From: Methylacidiphilaceae bacterium | Lineage (GTDB): Bacteria; Verrucomicrobiota; Verrucomicrobiia; Methylacidiphilales; Methylacidiphilaceae | Assembly (NCBI GenBank): GCA_028687155.1 | Contig: JAQUAR010000045.1 | Location: 1-8,712, forward strand | DNA length: 8,712 nucleotides | Direction: 5' to 3' | Shown here: one piece after another, positions 7,222 to 8,712 of the stretch | How positions within the stretch are numbered: the stretch's first letter is position 1 | Layout of the letters: each line of letters starts with the position of its first letter | Made by a program: the position numbers and the translations under genes | The notes under the pieces: model-generated | Databases searched by the model: none | What the model was told of the DNA's origin: nothing | Seen by the model: the letters and a program-made list of their open reading frames with translations, nothing else

Positions 7222-7836
7222 CTATGCTTCCTTCGTTTCGAAGCGGTGTTCGACTTCTCGCCAATTCACCACGCTCCAGAACGCCTTCAGCCAGTCGCCA
7301 CGCCGGAACTGGTATTTGAGATAGTAGGCATGTTCCCAGACGTCGCATCCGAGAAGGGGATAGTTCCCTTCCATCAGTGGGTTATCCTGATTCGGCGTAG
7401 ATGTGACTTCGAGTGCCCCGGCCGGGTTGCGCACCAGCCAGACCCAGCCGCTCCCGAAGCGAGCGAGGCCCGCCGCCTCGAACTTCGCTTGGAATTCGGC
7501 AAAGCCGCCGAAGCCGGACTTTAATGTCTCAAGGAGCTTTCCGGAAGGTTCGCCACCGGCGCGAGGCGCCATCATCTTCCAGAACATCGAGTGGTTGACA
7601 TGGCCACCCCCATTATTGCGCACGGCGGTGCGGATCTTTTCCGGAACGGCCGCCAGGTCGCCAATCAACTCTTCCGGGCTCTTCGCCGCCAGATCGGGAT
7701 AGTCGGCGAGAGCCTTGTTCAAGTTGTTCACATAGGCCTTGTGATGGCCGTTGTAGTGACAGTCCATCGTCAGCGTATTGATGTATGGCTCCAACGCATC
7801 CAAGGAATAGGGAAGCTGAGGTGTTTCGTATGCCAT
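7222..7836 (-). CDS. sodA: Superoxide dismutase, Fe/Mn family (Mn-like residues)
   Basis: This 204-residue enzyme converts superoxide to oxygen and hydrogen peroxide. The N-terminal domain has [14 protein letters not shown], with metal ligand His27, and [11 protein letters not shown], with ligand His82. The C-terminal domain carries FGSGWVWLV and DVWEHAYY, with ligands Asp165 and His169. GGG at 76-78 and Gln150 in the NQDNPL segment resemble Mn enzymes; Fe enzymes usually have Gln near position 69 and AAQ before the second His. Metal choice is still inference, and a cambialistic enzyme is possible. No signal peptide is seen, so it is cytoplasmic. The start is fixed by a strong AAGGAGGA six bases upstream; the frame runs open further upstream to 8106 without family features. 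Only 39 nt separate it from the convergent DsrE-like gene. Confidence 0.96.
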   Translation of the reverse strand: MAYETPQLPYSLDALEPYINTLTMDCHYNGHHKAYVNNLNKALADYPDLAAKSPEELIGDLAAVPEKIRTAVRNNGGGHVNHSMFWKMMAPRAGGEPSGKLLETLKSGFGGFAEFQAKFEAAGLARFGSGWVWLVRNPAGALEVTSTPNQDNPLMEGNYPLLGCDVWEHAYYLKYQFRRGDWLKAFWSVVNWREVEHRFETKEA

Positions 7837-8154
7837 AGGGAGTCCTCCTTTTGCTCTTTGTGTTTTGCCTACCTCTTTTGCCGACTTCGTTCGCCAACCG
7901 GCACCGACCGATGCGCCCTCGTACTCACGGCACTCGGCTTGCCTCTGGATCGGAGGCGCCACGAACCGGTAGCCAACGGAGTAGAGCCACTCAAACGTCA
8001 ACCAGTCCGCAAAGGCAAGGACTTTTTCCCCAGCCTCCTCCAAGCATTTCCCCGGGCCCGCCCGGCGACGGCGCGAAGCGATGATCCGTCCGACCTTGGG
8101 GAGCAAACGAATAAACGAGTTGCCCGTCCCCCTTCGGACGCGATAGAGTGCGCC
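7837..8154. other. Gene-free divergent region between sodA and ftsK
   Basis: About 318 nt separate the two divergent starts, and promoters for both genes should lie here. No convincing -35/-10 pair was found by eye. A short GC-rich inverted repeat (CCGGGC-CC-GCCCGG, 8052-8065) is present without a T-run. The minus strand stays open in the sodA frame to 8106, but its translation shows no recognisable domain. No tRNA, riboswitch or small conserved gene was recognised. Confidence 0.6.
7843..7850 (-). promoter_or_regulatory. Strong ribosome binding site of sodA
   Basis: On the minus strand AAGGAGGA lies six bases before the sodA ATG. It is the best Shine-Dalgarno match noticed in the window. It decides the start against the longer open frame reaching 8106. 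Confidence 0.85.
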
Positions 8155-8712
8155 GTGAAGCTCTGGGAGAAAGCCAAGAGTCGCCTGCTTGCGGAGGTCA
8201 GCAGCATCTGCTGCTTTGGTCTAGCACTTCTTCTCCTCCTAAGCCTCGTCTCCTATCGTCCAAGCGACATCAGCTTCAACCAGTGGCCTCATCAGACTGA
8301 GGCCGCCAACGCGATCGGACCCGCGGGGGGCTATACGGCTTTCGCCCTCTACTCCCTCTTCGGGCTCGGAGCCTACCTGATTCCGTTTCTGCTGCTGACC
8401 GCAGGGATCACCTTCAGCCTGCAGGCCCGAGTCGTCTGGAAATGGAAGCTCCTCTGGGCGATTCTCTTCCTGATCGCAGCAGCCGGGTTCTTCAACGTTC
8501 AACCCTACATCGGAACCGACTGGCGGTATCGCGTGAACATCGGCAGCAGCGGAGGCTTTGTCGGAGAGCTGCTCGATCGCCCCTTGCTTTCGCGTGCCCT
8601 CGGGAAAACGGGAAACGAGATCTTTCTGGGTGTCGCCTGCCTCCTCCTGCTGGTCATTCTCTACGAGGCGGAACCCGTTCGCAGCCTCATCCGTCTCGCA
8701 CACTGGACCCAA
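8155..8712 (+). CDS. ftsK: DNA translocase FtsK, N-terminal membrane part (3' end outside window)
   Basis: The 186 visible residues form the membrane anchor of an FtsK/SpoIIIE-type DNA translocase, which sits at the division septum and helps segregate chromosome ends. Four hydrophobic segments are visible: about 17-34, 58-87, 99-115 and 155-170. The stretch [21 protein letters not shown] continuing into AYLIP (52-77) matches the conserved second-helix signature of FtsK. The linker and RecA-like motor lie beyond the window. The start is GTG at 8155 ([12 protein letters not shown]); no strong ribosome binding site precedes it and the frame is open upstream without an ATG, so the start is moderately sure. 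It diverges from sodA. Without the motor domain visible, identification rests on the membrane domain alone. Confidence 0.83.
   Translation, partial: MKLWEKAKSRLLAEVSSICCFGLALLLLLSLVSYRPSDISFNQWPHQTEAANAIGPAGGYTAFALYSLFGLGAYLIPFLLLTAGITFSLQARVVWKWKLLWAILFLIAAAGFFNVQPYIGTDWRYRVNIGSSGGFVGELLDRPLLSRALGKTGNEIFLGVACLLLLVILYEAEPVRSLIRLAHWTQ

Noticed and set aside
8052..8065. GC-rich inverted repeat as a terminator
   Set aside because: The loop is too tight, no T-run follows on either strand, and it lies between divergent starts where no terminator is expected.
7837..8106. N-terminal extension of sodA of about 90 codons
   Set aside because: The translation lacks signal-peptide or domain features and a strong ribosome binding site directly precedes the 7836 ATG.
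1..8712. Defence island, CRISPR, mobile element or other undescribed system
   Set aside because: No repeat arrays, transposase, integrase, toxin-antitoxin or nuclease genes are visible; the genes are known housekeeping families.

Overview
The window is an ordinary-looking chromosomal segment of a GC-rich Gram-negative bacterium. It holds nine protein-coding genes; two run off the edges. No RNA genes, CRISPR arrays, insertion sequences or phage genes were seen. The mix of an HpnC-type squalene/hopanoid enzyme, a Rho factor with a long hydrophilic N-terminal extension and the PPRTGKT P-loop, and a four-helix FtsK start fits a verrucomicrobial genome such as the acidophilic methanotrophs (Methylacidiphilum/Methylacidimicrobium). 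This placement is inference from family resemblance only.

Left part (1-4392), minus strand, in transcription order: coaE (dephospho-CoA kinase), rho (termination factor), galE (UDP-glucose 4-epimerase), then an exported trypsin-like serine protease with a TPR-like C-terminus that leaves the window at base 1. The gaps are about 114, 41 and 10-187 nt (the last depends on the protease start), so this may be one transcription unit. A near-perfect 18-bp palindrome lies in the coaE-rho gap.

Middle (4393-6869): hpnC diverges from coaE across a 177-nt gap and runs rightward. It meets hisJ (PHP-family histidinol-phosphatase) tail to tail, with the two 3' ends overlapping by 15 nt. hisJ is coupled by an ATGA overlap to an upstream DUF192 gene encoding a protein with a putative signal peptide or anchor.

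Right part (6868-8712): a small DsrE-like protein gene starts head to head against DUF192 with essentially no intergenic space. It converges on sodA (Fe/Mn superoxide dismutase, Mn-like residues). sodA diverges, across a 318-nt gene-free stretch, from the start of ftsK, which runs off the right edge.

The genes serve mostly unrelated housekeeping roles: CoA synthesis, transcription termination, sugar nucleotides, hopanoid precursors, histidine synthesis, oxidative stress and chromosome segregation. I see no convincing evidence for an undescribed multi-gene system. The points most worth a second look are the overlapping divergent DUF192/DsrE starts, the protease-TPR protein, and the palindrome ahead of rho.
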